Below are positions 1-7,281 of a DNA stretch of 64,000 nt, in pieces. The stretch's first letter is position 1. Each line of letters opens with the position of its first letter. The notes below the pieces were generated by a model, which worked only from the letters and a program-made list of their open reading frames with translations, was not told where the DNA came from and made no database searches. The translations under genes and the position numbers were made by a program. Source of the DNA: Ruegeria pomeroyi (GTDB lineage: Bacteria; Pseudomonadota; Alphaproteobacteria; Rhodobacterales; Rhodobacteraceae); assembly GCF_021405525.1 (NCBI RefSeq), contig NZ_JAGQAG010000001.1, positions 1,302,001 through 1,366,000 of the forward strand, in the 5' to 3' direction.

Positions 1-2
1 AT

Positions 3-134
3 CAGTGCCACTATCCGCTGGACGGCTTTGCCAATATCCACCGCTGGATCGCGGCGGTCGAGGCACTGCCGGCCTGGCAGATCGCCGAGGCCCAGGTGCA
101 AGAGGTGCTGGCCAAGGTGCAGGCGGCCTCGTAA
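3..134 (+). CDS. Glutathione S-transferase C-terminal fragment (5' end outside window)
   Basis: The frame is open from the window edge to TAA at 132-134 and gives 43 residues. The stretch with H, YPLDGFANIHRW and ALPAW resembles the last helices of the glutathione S-transferase C-terminal domain, where a partly conserved Asp-phi-x-Asn-phi-x-x-Trp pattern precedes a final helix. The N-terminal thioredoxin fold with the glutathione site lies outside the window, so neither subclass nor substrate can be given. It ends 9 bp before the next gene on the same strand and could be cotranscribed with it. Confidence 0.6.
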   Translation, partial: QCHYPLDGFANIHRWIAAVEALPAWQIAEAQVQEVLAKVQAAS

Positions 135-143
135 CCTGCCGCC

Positions 144-809
144 ATGTGCGGACGGATCGCCAACACCCTGCCCAGCGACGCCATGGCGCGCCTGTTTCAG
201 GCGCGACCGGCCAATGACCTGCCATCTGTGCCGAACTACAATATCTGCCCGACCAACCCGGTGCATGTGGTGCGGGCGGGGCCGGGCGGGCGGAACCTGC
301 TGGCGATGCGTTGGGGCTTTCTGCCGCATTGGTACAAGACCGAGACCGACGGCCCGCTGCTGATCAATGCCCGCGCCGAGACACTGGCCGACAAACCCGC
401 CTTCCGCGCCGCTTGTCGCCAGCGGCGCTGTCTGATCCCGGCCACCGGGTTCTATGAATGGACGCGACCGGGCGGAGACGTGCGCCTGCCATGGTACATC
501 CACCGCCGCGACGGCGCGCCGATCGCCTTTGCCGGGATCTGGCAGGACTGGGGACCCGAGAGCGCGCGCCAGCCCACCTGCGCCATCGTCACCACCGCAG
601 CCAACAATCATCTGGGTAAGCTGCATCACCGGATGCCGCTGATCCTGGAACCAGATGATTGCCCACTCTGGCTGGGCGAAGCAGGCCATGGTGCCGCCCG
701 GCTGATGCAGCCGGGTGCCGAAGATGTGCTGGATTATCACCGCGTCGACCCGGCGGTGAATTCGAACCGCGCCACCGGACCCGAACTGATCGAACCTTTC
801 GACGGGTGA
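144..809 (+). CDS. SRAP-domain abasic-site-processing protein (YedK/HMCES family)
   Basis: 221 residues, the full length of a bacterial SRAP protein. Members cap abasic sites in single-stranded DNA by forming a thiazolidine bond between the N-terminal Cys and the deoxyribose, protecting stalled forks. The start is fixed by the obligatory Cys2 (MCGR). Other family landmarks are all present: WGFLPHW at 57-63, NARAET with Asn75, GFYEW with Glu105, and HHRMP at 161-165 carrying the catalytic His. Cys2, Asn75 and Glu105 fall at the same numbers as in E. coli YedK. No autoproteolysis or regulatory signal is visible. Confidence 0.93.
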   Translation: MCGRIANTLPSDAMARLFQARPANDLPSVPNYNICPTNPVHVVRAGPGGRNLLAMRWGFLPHWYKTETDGPLLINARAETLADKPAFRAACRQRRCLIPATGFYEWTRPGGDVRLPWYIHRRDGAPIAFAGIWQDWGPESARQPTCAIVTTAANNHLGKLHHRMPLILEPDDCPLWLGEAGHGAARLMQPGAEDVLDYHRVDPAVNSNRATGPELIEPFDG

Positions 810-846
810 TCTTTTACTGATCCGCAAAGGGCGCTACACCGCGCGC

Positions 847-1899
847 ATGGCTCTTGAATTCACCACGCTCCCACAGCTCTACGCGCATGGCTATGACGCC
901 GTCATCGACGTGCGCAGCCCGGCAGAATATGCCGAAGATCATCTGCCCGGCGCCATCAACCTGCCGGTGCTGGACAACGAAGAACGCGCCCGCGTCGGCA
1001 CCATCTACAAGCAGCAAAGCCCGTTTCTGGCACGCAAGCTGGGCGCGGCGCTGGTGTTTCGCAACGCCGCAAACCATGTGGAACAGAGCCTCTCCCATCA
1101 CGCGGGCAACTGGCGGCCGCTGGTCTATTGCTGGCGGGGCGGGCAGCGGTCCGGCTCGTTCACCTGGATGCTGCAACAGATCGGCTGGCGGGCCGAGGTG
1201 GTCTCGGGCGGGTACCGCAGCTATCGCCGGTTGGTGAACCGGTACCTCTACGACGATCCGCTGCCGCACCGGCTGGTGGCGCTCGACGGGTTCACCGGCA
1301 CCGCCAAGACCGAGATCCTGGCCCGGCTTCCGGCGCTGGGCGTCCAGATGCTGGACCTCGAAGGGCTGGCCAATCATCGCGGTTCGCTGCTGGGGGCGCG
1401 TCCCGGCGGCCAACCTGGGCAGAAGGCGTTCGAATCGGCGCTGGCTGCGGCGCTTTGCAGGCTCGACACCGCGCGCCCGGTGGTGGTCGAGGCGGAAAGC
1501 TCCAAGATTGGCGAACGCATCCTGCCGCCCAGCCTCTGGGCCGCGCTCTGCGCCGCGCCCCGGATCGAGATCGAGGCGCCGGTCGCCGCCCGCACCGCGT
1601 ATCTGACCGCTGCCTATGACGATATCCTGTCGGATGCCGAGACTTTGAGTGCCCGGCTCGACCCGCTGCGTTATCACCGCGGGCATGCGGTTGTCGAGGG
1701 GTGGCTGGCCCTGGTTGCGGCAGGTGACAAACACGGGGTCACCCGTGCCCTGATGGAACAGCATTACGACCCGGCTTACCGTAAATCCCGCACCAGCCAT
1801 GCGGTGCAGGTTGCGGCGTGCCTGCGGTCCGACATACTCGACCATGCAGGCATTGATGCGCTGGCGGAACAGGTGGCCGCAGCGCTGGATAACCTCTGA
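847..1899 (+). CDS. mnmH: tRNA 2-selenouridine synthase
   Basis: 350 residues. MnmH (SelU/YbbB) converts 2-thiouridine at the wobble base of Lys, Glu and Gln tRNAs to 2-selenouridine with selenophosphate as donor, via a geranylated intermediate. An N-terminal rhodanese domain carries DVRSPAEY (21-28) and the catalytic Cys95 in VYCWRGGQRSG; a P-loop domain follows with GFTGTAKTE (148-156). Both domains needed for activity are intact. It converges on the selD fusion at 2056-4215, the likely source of selenophosphate. No clear Shine-Dalgarno precedes the ATG. Cytoplasmic. Confidence 0.95.
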   Translation: MALEFTTLPQLYAHGYDAVIDVRSPAEYAEDHLPGAINLPVLDNEERARVGTIYKQQSPFLARKLGAALVFRNAANHVEQSLSHHAGNWRPLVYCWRGGQRSGSFTWMLQQIGWRAEVVSGGYRSYRRLVNRYLYDDPLPHRLVALDGFTGTAKTEILARLPALGVQMLDLEGLANHRGSLLGARPGGQPGQKAFESALAAALCRLDTARPVVVEAESSKIGERILPPSLWAALCAAPRIEIEAPVAARTAYLTAAYDDILSDAETLSARLDPLRYHRGHAVVEGWLALVAAGDKHGVTRALMEQHYDPAYRKSRTSHAVQVAACLRSDILDHAGIDALAEQVAAALDNL

Positions 1900-1907
1900 G
1901 TGCTGCG

Positions 1908-2056
1908 CGAGGGGGCGCTGCCCCCGTCGCGGCGGGCCGCGACTCCCCCGGAGTATTTTGGGGCGAAATGAAGGGGTGTGGCCTGCTGCTTCTTTCTGGT
2001 TGGAAATACTCCGGGGGGAGGCGCCCGGAACGGGCGGCGGGGGGCTGGCCCCCCGT
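1908..2056. repeat. Dispersed GC-rich intergenic repeat with hairpins, copy 1
   Basis: The space between convergent mnmH and selD has no gene. It holds GAGGGGGCGCTGCCCCC at 1909-1925 (self-complementary), a CCCCCGGAGTATTTTGGGG block near 1946-1964 followed by CGAAATGAAGGGG, then CTTCTTTCTGGTTGGAAATA near 1990-2009 with CTCCGGGGGGAGGCGCC. A GGGGGGC/GCCCCCC hairpin (2039-2054) abuts the selD stop. The first half recurs at 22914-22982 and the second half at 51833-51872. No U-tract follows the hairpins, so they are not textbook terminators. Confidence 0.7.
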
Positions 2057-4215
2057 CAACGGGCGAGGCGCAGGCCGAGCTTTTCGGTGAGTGTCCCGAT
2101 CCGGGCGGCGGGGTAACCTGCTTTGATCAATGCTGCGAGACACGTTTGGGCCTGATCGGGGGCGACAGCGGCCAACAGACCGCCCGCGGTTTGCGGATCA
2201 AAGAGCAGCGCCGCCGCGCCGGTGGCGGGCAATTCCGGCACCAGCATCCGGTTATCGGCGAAGATGGACGAGCGGTGACCCGCCTCGGACAGGGCCAGCG
2301 CGCCCGCCATCAGCGGCACCGCGTCGAGGGCGATCTCGGCCCCGGTACCCGAGGCCTCGCAGATGCCGTGCAGGTGACCGGCCAGGCCGAAGCCCGTTAC
2401 ATCGGTCATCGCACGGGCCGTGGCCAGTATTCGCGCGGCGGCTCCCTGGTCTGTGGTCATATGGGCATAAGCTGCGGCTACATCGGAGCCTGGCGCCTGG
2501 CCCGCCATCTCGGCGGCCATCAGCACACCGCTGCCCAGCGGCTTGGTCAGGATCAGGACATCTCCGGGTCTTCCACCCGCCAGAGTGATTGGGTCTTGTG
2601 CACAAAGGCCCGTCAGGGTGAAACCGATGGTCAACTCGTCCCCGACCGAGCTGTGGCCGCCGACGATCTCGGCCCCGGCGGCGCGCATAACCTCGGTTGC
2701 AGCGGCCATGATCTCGGTCAGGCTGCGCTGTTGCAACTCGGGCGACAGGCGCGGCAGGATCACCGTTGCGGTGGCCGCCTGCGGCTCTGCCCCCATGGCC
2801 CAGATATCGCCCAGCGCGTGATGGGCGGCGATGCGGGTCATCAACACCGGATCCTCGACCAGCGCGCGCAGGTGGTCCGAGGTCATCACCTGCCGGACAC
2901 CGCCGGTTGACAGCAGCGCCGCGTCGTCGCCGGGCAGCGGGGTGATATCGTTGCGTATCGCGCCCGGTAGTGGCGCCAGCGCCGCGCGCAACGCAGAGCG
3001 CCCGACCTTGGCGCCGCAACCGCCGCAAAGTGGCTTGTCCCCCAGCGCCTCGCTCAGCCCGGCGCTGTGAAGCTCGGGCAGGGCGGGCTGGCCCATCTGC
3101 GGCAGGTCGCGGAAGCGGTCCATGAAGGTCCGGTCGATCCGGTCCTTCCATCGCCACATGGCGGGCCCCGCAAAGACGCGCCCCCATTTCTCGGCCAGGG
3201 CGGATTTGCCGCCCAATGAGATCAGCTTGAGGTAATCGGATTGCGGGCGATAGGGGCGCGGATGCCCGGCCCCCAGCGCCGCGCGCAGGTTGTCATAGAG
3301 AACCGGCGCCTCGCGCACCGCATAGACCCCGGCCTTGGGGCGCGGATTGTCGGTCAGATGCGCACAATCTCCGGCGGCGAACACCATCGGATCGCTCGAG
3401 CGCAGGCAGGCATCGACCGAGATGAACCCATCGACGGTGTCGAGCCCGGTCTCGGTCAGCCAGGGATAGGCGCGCGCGCCGGCGGCGCCGGTCACGAAAT
3501 CGGCCTCGATCCGGCGGCCATCCGCCAGTTCGACCGCTTTGGCGGTGATCCGGGCAATCTCGACCCCTTCGACCAGGGTCACGCCCAGCCCCTCCATAGC
3601 TTGCCGGATGCGTTGGGTGGCGCGCGGGCCGAGACCCGCCAGCACCCGCGCGCGGTCGATCAGCGTGACCTGAGCCGCGCGCCCCCGGCTGCGCAGGGCA
3701 TGGGCCATGGCCATGACCAGTTCGGCCCCCGCCACCCCGCCCCCGATCACCGCCACCCGCGCCGGGCCGTTGCCCGCCAGATAGGCCGCCCAGCGGGCGG
3801 CGAAGGGGCCCAGCGGTTTGGCCGGAACCGCGTGATCGGCAAAGCCCTCCATCTCGGGCATGGCCGAGGTGATGCCGACATTGACCGAGGCCACGTCAAA
3901 GCCGACCGGCGGACGCCCCGGCACATGTATCTCGCGCCGGTCGAGGTCGATTCCCTGGACCGCGCCCAGCACCACCCGCGCGCCCGCGAAGCGCGCCAGT
4001 TGCACCAGGTCGATATCCAACGCCGCGCGGTCATAGTGTCCGGCGACGAAACCGGGCAGCATGCCGGAATAGGGCGCGGTGGGGCCGGGATTGATCACCG
4101 TCACCCGGGTACCGGCCAGTGGCAGCATCCCCCATTTGCGCAGCACCAGCGCATGGGTGTGACCCCCGCCGATCAGTACAAGGTCACGGGTGCGGGGCAG
4201 GGGCGGTATGTGCAT
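2056..4215 (-). CDS. selD: SelD fused to an NADH dehydrogenase-like flavoprotein
   Basis: 719 residues from ATG at 4215; a longer frame exists but its extra 43 residues overlap phaG and look unlike protein. Residues about 10-380 form a pyridine-nucleotide-disulphide oxidoreductase of the Ndh type: VLIGGGHTHA (13-22), a second dinucleotide fold VAVIGGGVAGAE (154-165) and FAAGDCAHL (279-287). Residues about 390-719 are selenophosphate synthetase; CGGCGAKVG puts Cys400 and Lys403 at the places of E. coli SelD Cys17 and Lys20. The product makes selenophosphate for MnmH next door. Its start lies 4 bp after the phaG stop, so it looks like the last gene of the Mrp operon. The flavoprotein half may deliver reduced selenium (inference). 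Confidence 0.92.
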   Translation of the reverse strand: MHIPPLPRTRDLVLIGGGHTHALVLRKWGMLPLAGTRVTVINPGPTAPYSGMLPGFVAGHYDRAALDIDLVQLARFAGARVVLGAVQGIDLDRREIHVPGRPPVGFDVASVNVGITSAMPEMEGFADHAVPAKPLGPFAARWAAYLAGNGPARVAVIGGGVAGAELVMAMAHALRSRGRAAQVTLIDRARVLAGLGPRATQRIRQAMEGLGVTLVEGVEIARITAKAVELADGRRIEADFVTGAAGARAYPWLTETGLDTVDGFISVDACLRSSDPMVFAAGDCAHLTDNPRPKAGVYAVREAPVLYDNLRAALGAGHPRPYRPQSDYLKLISLGGKSALAEKWGRVFAGPAMWRWKDRIDRTFMDRFRDLPQMGQPALPELHSAGLSEALGDKPLCGGCGAKVGRSALRAALAPLPGAIRNDITPLPGDDAALLSTGGVRQVMTSDHLRALVEDPVLMTRIAAHHALGDIWAMGAEPQAATATVILPRLSPELQQRSLTEIMAAATEVMRAAGAEIVGGHSSVGDELTIGFTLTGLCAQDPITLAGGRPGDVLILTKPLGSGVLMAAEMAGQAPGSDVAAAYAHMTTDQGAAARILATARAMTDVTGFGLAGHLHGICEASGTGAEIALDAVPLMAGALALSEAGHRSSIFADNRMLVPELPATGAAALLFDPQTAGGLLAAVAPDQAQTCLAALIKAGYPAARIGTLTEKLGLRLAR

Positions 4216-4219
4216 GTTG

Positions 4220-4606
4220 TCAGTTGGCCGTATGCTCTGGTGTGTCGTTGTCGGGGGCAACCGCATGGGTGGCCCATCTGCCATCCCCGCCGGTGGGCGG
4301 CAGGGTCTCGGGCGTTTCATGCCGGTGAATGTGCCATTTTGCAATGAACAGCGCCGTGACCGGCGCCGTCAGGAACAGAAACAGCGTGATCAGCAATTCA
4401 TGCAGCGAGATGTGATCCTCGAGCGTCAGAGAATGCAGGATCGAGGCGATCAGGACCCCGCCCACCCCCAACGTGGTGGCCTTGGTCGGCGCGTGCAGGC
4501 GCGACATCGGGTCCTTCAGCTTGATCATCCCGAACGAGCCGACAAAGCCGAACACGCCCGACACGATCAGGAAGAAGGCGATGACGATTTCCCAGATTTG
4601 TTCCAT
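4220..4606 (-). CDS. phaG: Mrp/Pha antiporter subunit G (MnhG)
   Basis: 128 residues from the ATG at 4606, preceded by AGGGCAGG; an upstream in-frame extension overlaps phaF and is rejected. It is an inner-membrane subunit of the Mrp Na+/H+ (or K+/H+) antiporter. Three hydrophobic helices span roughly 5-28, 40-62 and 68-88, with the family signature GFVGSFGMIKLKDPMSRLHAPTK split over residues 20-42 and TTLGVGG after it. The C-terminal tail after residue 95 is hydrophilic and longer than in many homologues. It follows phaF by 7 bp. Confidence 0.92.
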   Translation of the reverse strand: MEQIWEIVIAFFLIVSGVFGFVGSFGMIKLKDPMSRLHAPTKATTLGVGGVLIASILHSLTLEDHISLHELLITLFLFLTAPVTALFIAKWHIHRHETPETLPPTGGDGRWATHAVAPDNDTPEHTAN

Positions 4607-4613
4607 CCTGCCC

Positions 4614-4886
4614 TCACTCGATGATATTGCCGCGCAGCATGAAGCGCGCATAGGCCACGGTTGAAACAAAACCCAGCATGGCGATGATCATGGCCGCCTC
4701 GAAGAAGATCTCGCTGCCGATGGCCAGGCCATAAAGGATCATCAGCGCGATGGTGTTGATCACCATCGTATCCAGCGCCAGCACCCGTGTACCGACCCCG
4801 TCGGCGGTGATGATCCGCCACAGGCACATCATGATCGCCGCGCCGAAACAGGCAAAGGTGAAATAGATCGCATAGGTCAGGATCAT
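4614..4886 (-). CDS. phaF: Mrp/Pha antiporter subunit F (MnhF)
   Basis: 90 residues with three predicted membrane helices, typical of MnhF/PhaF. The VLALDTMVIN motif near residues 35-44 carries the conserved Asp of the family, and the third helix ends in VAYARFMLRGNIIE. It is a small subunit of the multi-protein cation/proton antiporter in the inner membrane. ATG overlaps the phaE stop by 4 bp (ATGA), suggesting translational coupling. Confidence 0.93.
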   Translation of the reverse strand: MILTYAIYFTFACFGAAIMMCLWRIITADGVGTRVLALDTMVINTIALMILYGLAIGSEIFFEAAMIIAMLGFVSTVAYARFMLRGNIIE

Positions 4887-5380
4887 TCGAAAATCTCCTT
4901 CAGGCGGCGTTCATAGCGGTGCTTGATCTCGTCGCGCACCGCGTCGGGGTCGGGCGCGTCCAGGCAATGCACCAGCAGGTTCAGGCCGCGCTCGGACAGG
5001 TCGCAGCTGACGGTACCGGGGGTCATGGTGATGGTGCCCGCCAGCACGGTGATCGCCTCGGGGCTGCGCAGTTCCAGCGGGATCGAGATCCAGGCCGGTT
5101 TACGGTCGGCGTCGCGCTTGAACAGGATGATGCCGGCAACGGTGACATTGGCCACCACGATATCCCACAGCACGACCAGAATGTATTCCACCACCATCGG
5201 CCAGTTGCGCAGTTTGGGTCGGTCCGGCCAATAGGGCTGGGTGATGAAGGGGATCACGATCCCCAGGATCAGCCCGAACAGCACCGAGTTGAGCGAGGGC
5301 GCGTTGGCCAGCAGCACCCAGACCAGCGTCAACAGCAGCGTCAGATGCGGGTGTGGAAAGATGCGGCGCAAGAGCTTCAT
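4883..5380 (-). CDS. phaE: Mrp/Pha antiporter subunit E (MnhE)
   Basis: 165 residues. MnhE subunits have two N-terminal membrane helices (here about 13-50) and a cytoplasmic domain. The family block seen here is WDIVVANVTVA near 93-103, then IPLELRSPEAITVLAGTITMTPGTVS near 119-144 and a C-terminal LLVHCLDAPD before a charged tail. It overlaps phaD upstream and phaF downstream by 4 bp each. Role: assembly or stability of the antiporter complex, based on family knowledge. Confidence 0.93.
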   Translation of the reverse strand: MKLLRRIFPHPHLTLLLTLVWVLLANAPSLNSVLFGLILGIVIPFITQPYWPDRPKLRNWPMVVEYILVVLWDIVVANVTVAGIILFKRDADRKPAWISIPLELRSPEAITVLAGTITMTPGTVSCDLSERGLNLLVHCLDAPDPDAVRDEIKHRYERRLKEIFE

Positions 5381-6924
5381 TCTTCATCTCCCGTCAGCAC
5401 GGCGTCGATATACCCCTGCGGCGCATAAAGCTGCGCCGCCGTGGCGCGGGTATAATCCATCATCGGCCCGGCAAAGAGGGTGACCGCCGCCAGACCGGCC
5501 ACCAGGCCGAACACGGCGGCAAAGGTCAGGCCGGGCATCGGTTCGGGCGCGGGTTGGTGGATCACCTCGTCCTCGTTTTCCGGGTCCGGCTCGGTATTGT
5601 GACGCTCGTCATGGCTCTGCCAGAAGATCAGCGACCCCGCCCGCGCCAGACCGACGATGGTGACAAAGGAGCTGATCAAGATCACCGCCCAGATCGCGGC
5701 GAAATCTCCCCCGTCGCGCGCGGCGTCCATCACCAGCAGCTTGCCGACAAAGCCCGACAGCGGGGGCATCCCGGCCAGCGCGATCGAACCGATAAAGAAC
5801 AGCACCGCGATCAGCCCCGATTGCGCCATCGGCGGCATGCCGTCGATGCGTCCGCCCTGACGCTCCATCACCAGATCGGCGACCAGGAACAGCAGCGCTG
5901 CCGCCAGGGTCGAATGCACCGCGTAATACAGCGCCGCCGCCGTGGCCTGCGGGGTGAACAGCGAGACCGCGATCAACAATGTGCCCATCGAGGCGATGGC
6001 GCCAAAGGCCGCCATGCGGGCAATATGCTGGGTGCCCAGGATACCGATCGCGCCCACCGCGAGCGTGACCAGAGCAGCGGGCAGCAGCCAGGCGCCCGCC
6101 AGCCCCTCGGCAATCGCCAGATCGGGGCCAAAGACCAGCGTATACATGCGCAGGATGGCATAGGCGCCGACCTTGGTCATGATCGCAAACAATGCCGCCA
6201 CCGGCAGCGGTGCATTGGCATAGCTGGCCGGCAGCCAGAAATGCAGCGGCAGCACCGCGGCCTTGATGCAGAACACCAGGAGCAGAAGGACTGCCCCAAC
6301 GCGCAGCAGGGCGGTATCCTCGGCCGGAAGCTCGGCCACCCGCACCGCCAGATCGGCCATGTTCAGCGTGCCGGTCACCGCATAAAGCGTACCGAGCGCG
6401 AACAGGAACAGGGTGGAGCCAAGCAGGTTATAGGTGACATATTGCACCCCGGCCTTGAGCCGCACCGCGCCGCCACCATGGGTCATCAGCCCGTAAGAGG
6501 CGATCAGCAACACCTCGAAGAACACAAACAGGTTGAAGGCGTCGCCGGTCAGAAAGGCACCGCAGACCCCCATCAGCTGGAACTGGAACAGCGGGTGGAA
6601 ATGCCGCCCGCGCTTGTCCCAGCCTGATCCCATCGCATAAAGCACCACGACCAGTGCCAGCAGAGATGTCAGCAGCACGAACAGCGCCGACATCCGGTCG
6701 AGCACCAGCACGATACCAAAGGGCGCGGGCCAGTTCCCCAGCTCATAGACCTGAACAACGCCGGTCGAGGCCTGCGCGGTCAGCGTCAGCGCGATGCCGA
6801 CCAGGCCGACGGTGCCCGCGACCGAAAAGATGCGCTGCAAATCAAGGTGATAGCGCAGCACCATGATGATGAAGGGCGCCAGCAGTGCCGGCAGCACGAT
6901 GGGGGCGATGATCCAGTGGTTCAT
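5377..6924 (-). CDS. phaD: Mrp/Pha antiporter subunit D, proton-translocating (MnhD)
   Basis: 515 residues with about 14 membrane helices, related to complex I NuoM/NuoN. The Proton_antipo_M core is clear: FFEVLLIASYGLM near 148-160 holds the conserved Glu, and CIKAAVLPLHFWLPASYANA near 233-252 the conserved Lys and broken-helix proline. A later GMPPLSGFVGKLLV segment is also typical. The final 60 residues carry an acidic loop with DPENEDE. ATG overlaps the phaC stop by 4 bp. Confidence 0.94.
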   Translation of the reverse strand: MNHWIIAPIVLPALLAPFIIMVLRYHLDLQRIFSVAGTVGLVGIALTLTAQASTGVVQVYELGNWPAPFGIVLVLDRMSALFVLLTSLLALVVVLYAMGSGWDKRGRHFHPLFQFQLMGVCGAFLTGDAFNLFVFFEVLLIASYGLMTHGGGAVRLKAGVQYVTYNLLGSTLFLFALGTLYAVTGTLNMADLAVRVAELPAEDTALLRVGAVLLLLVFCIKAAVLPLHFWLPASYANAPLPVAALFAIMTKVGAYAILRMYTLVFGPDLAIAEGLAGAWLLPAALVTLAVGAIGILGTQHIARMAAFGAIASMGTLLIAVSLFTPQATAAALYYAVHSTLAAALLFLVADLVMERQGGRIDGMPPMAQSGLIAVLFFIGSIALAGMPPLSGFVGKLLVMDAARDGGDFAAIWAVILISSFVTIVGLARAGSLIFWQSHDERHNTEPDPENEDEVIHQPAPEPMPGLTFAAVFGLVAGLAAVTLFAGPMMDYTRATAAQLYAPQGYIDAVLTGDEE

Positions 6925-7280
6925 GCGTCCTCTCCCGCCGCGTCGACACTGTCCTGCGCGCTCATGTCGATGCGGTCATCGCGCGACGACAGATAGGCGC
7001 TGAGCGCGATCATCACGATCACCGCCGTCATCCCGAACGAGATCACGATGGCCGTCAGCACCAGCGCCTGCGGCAACGGATCGGTATAGGCGACCTCCTT
7101 GTACTTGTTCAGTACCGGCGGCGCGTTCAGCGCCAGCCGCCCGGTGGCGAACAGGAACGCGTTGACCGCATAGGTCAGCAGCGACAGGCCCAGGATCACC
7201 GGAAAGGTGCGCCGGCGCAGGATCAGGAAAATGCCGGCGGCGGTCAGAACGCCCACGGCGGATGCAAGAAGCGCTTCCAT
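6921..7280 (-). CDS. phaC: Mrp/Pha antiporter subunit C (MnhC, NuoK-like)
   Basis: 119 residues with three membrane helices, homologous to NuoK. The family motif ILGLSLLTYAVNAFLFATG lies at about 29-47 and the DPLPQALVLTAIVISFGMT block at about 67-85. It starts 1 bp after the phaAB stop and overlaps phaD by 4 bp. In the complex it is expected to pair with MnhA and MnhD in the proton path. Confidence 0.94.
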   Translation of the reverse strand: MEALLASAVGVLTAAGIFLILRRRTFPVILGLSLLTYAVNAFLFATGRLALNAPPVLNKYKEVAYTDPLPQALVLTAIVISFGMTAVIVMIALSAYLSSRDDRIDMSAQDSVDAAGEDA

Positions 7281-7281
7281 C

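Noticed and set aside
4216-4344. N-terminal extension of the SelD fusion
   Set aside because: It would overlap phaG and encodes Pro/Arg-rich residues without homology; the ATG at 4215 begins directly before the flavoprotein fold.
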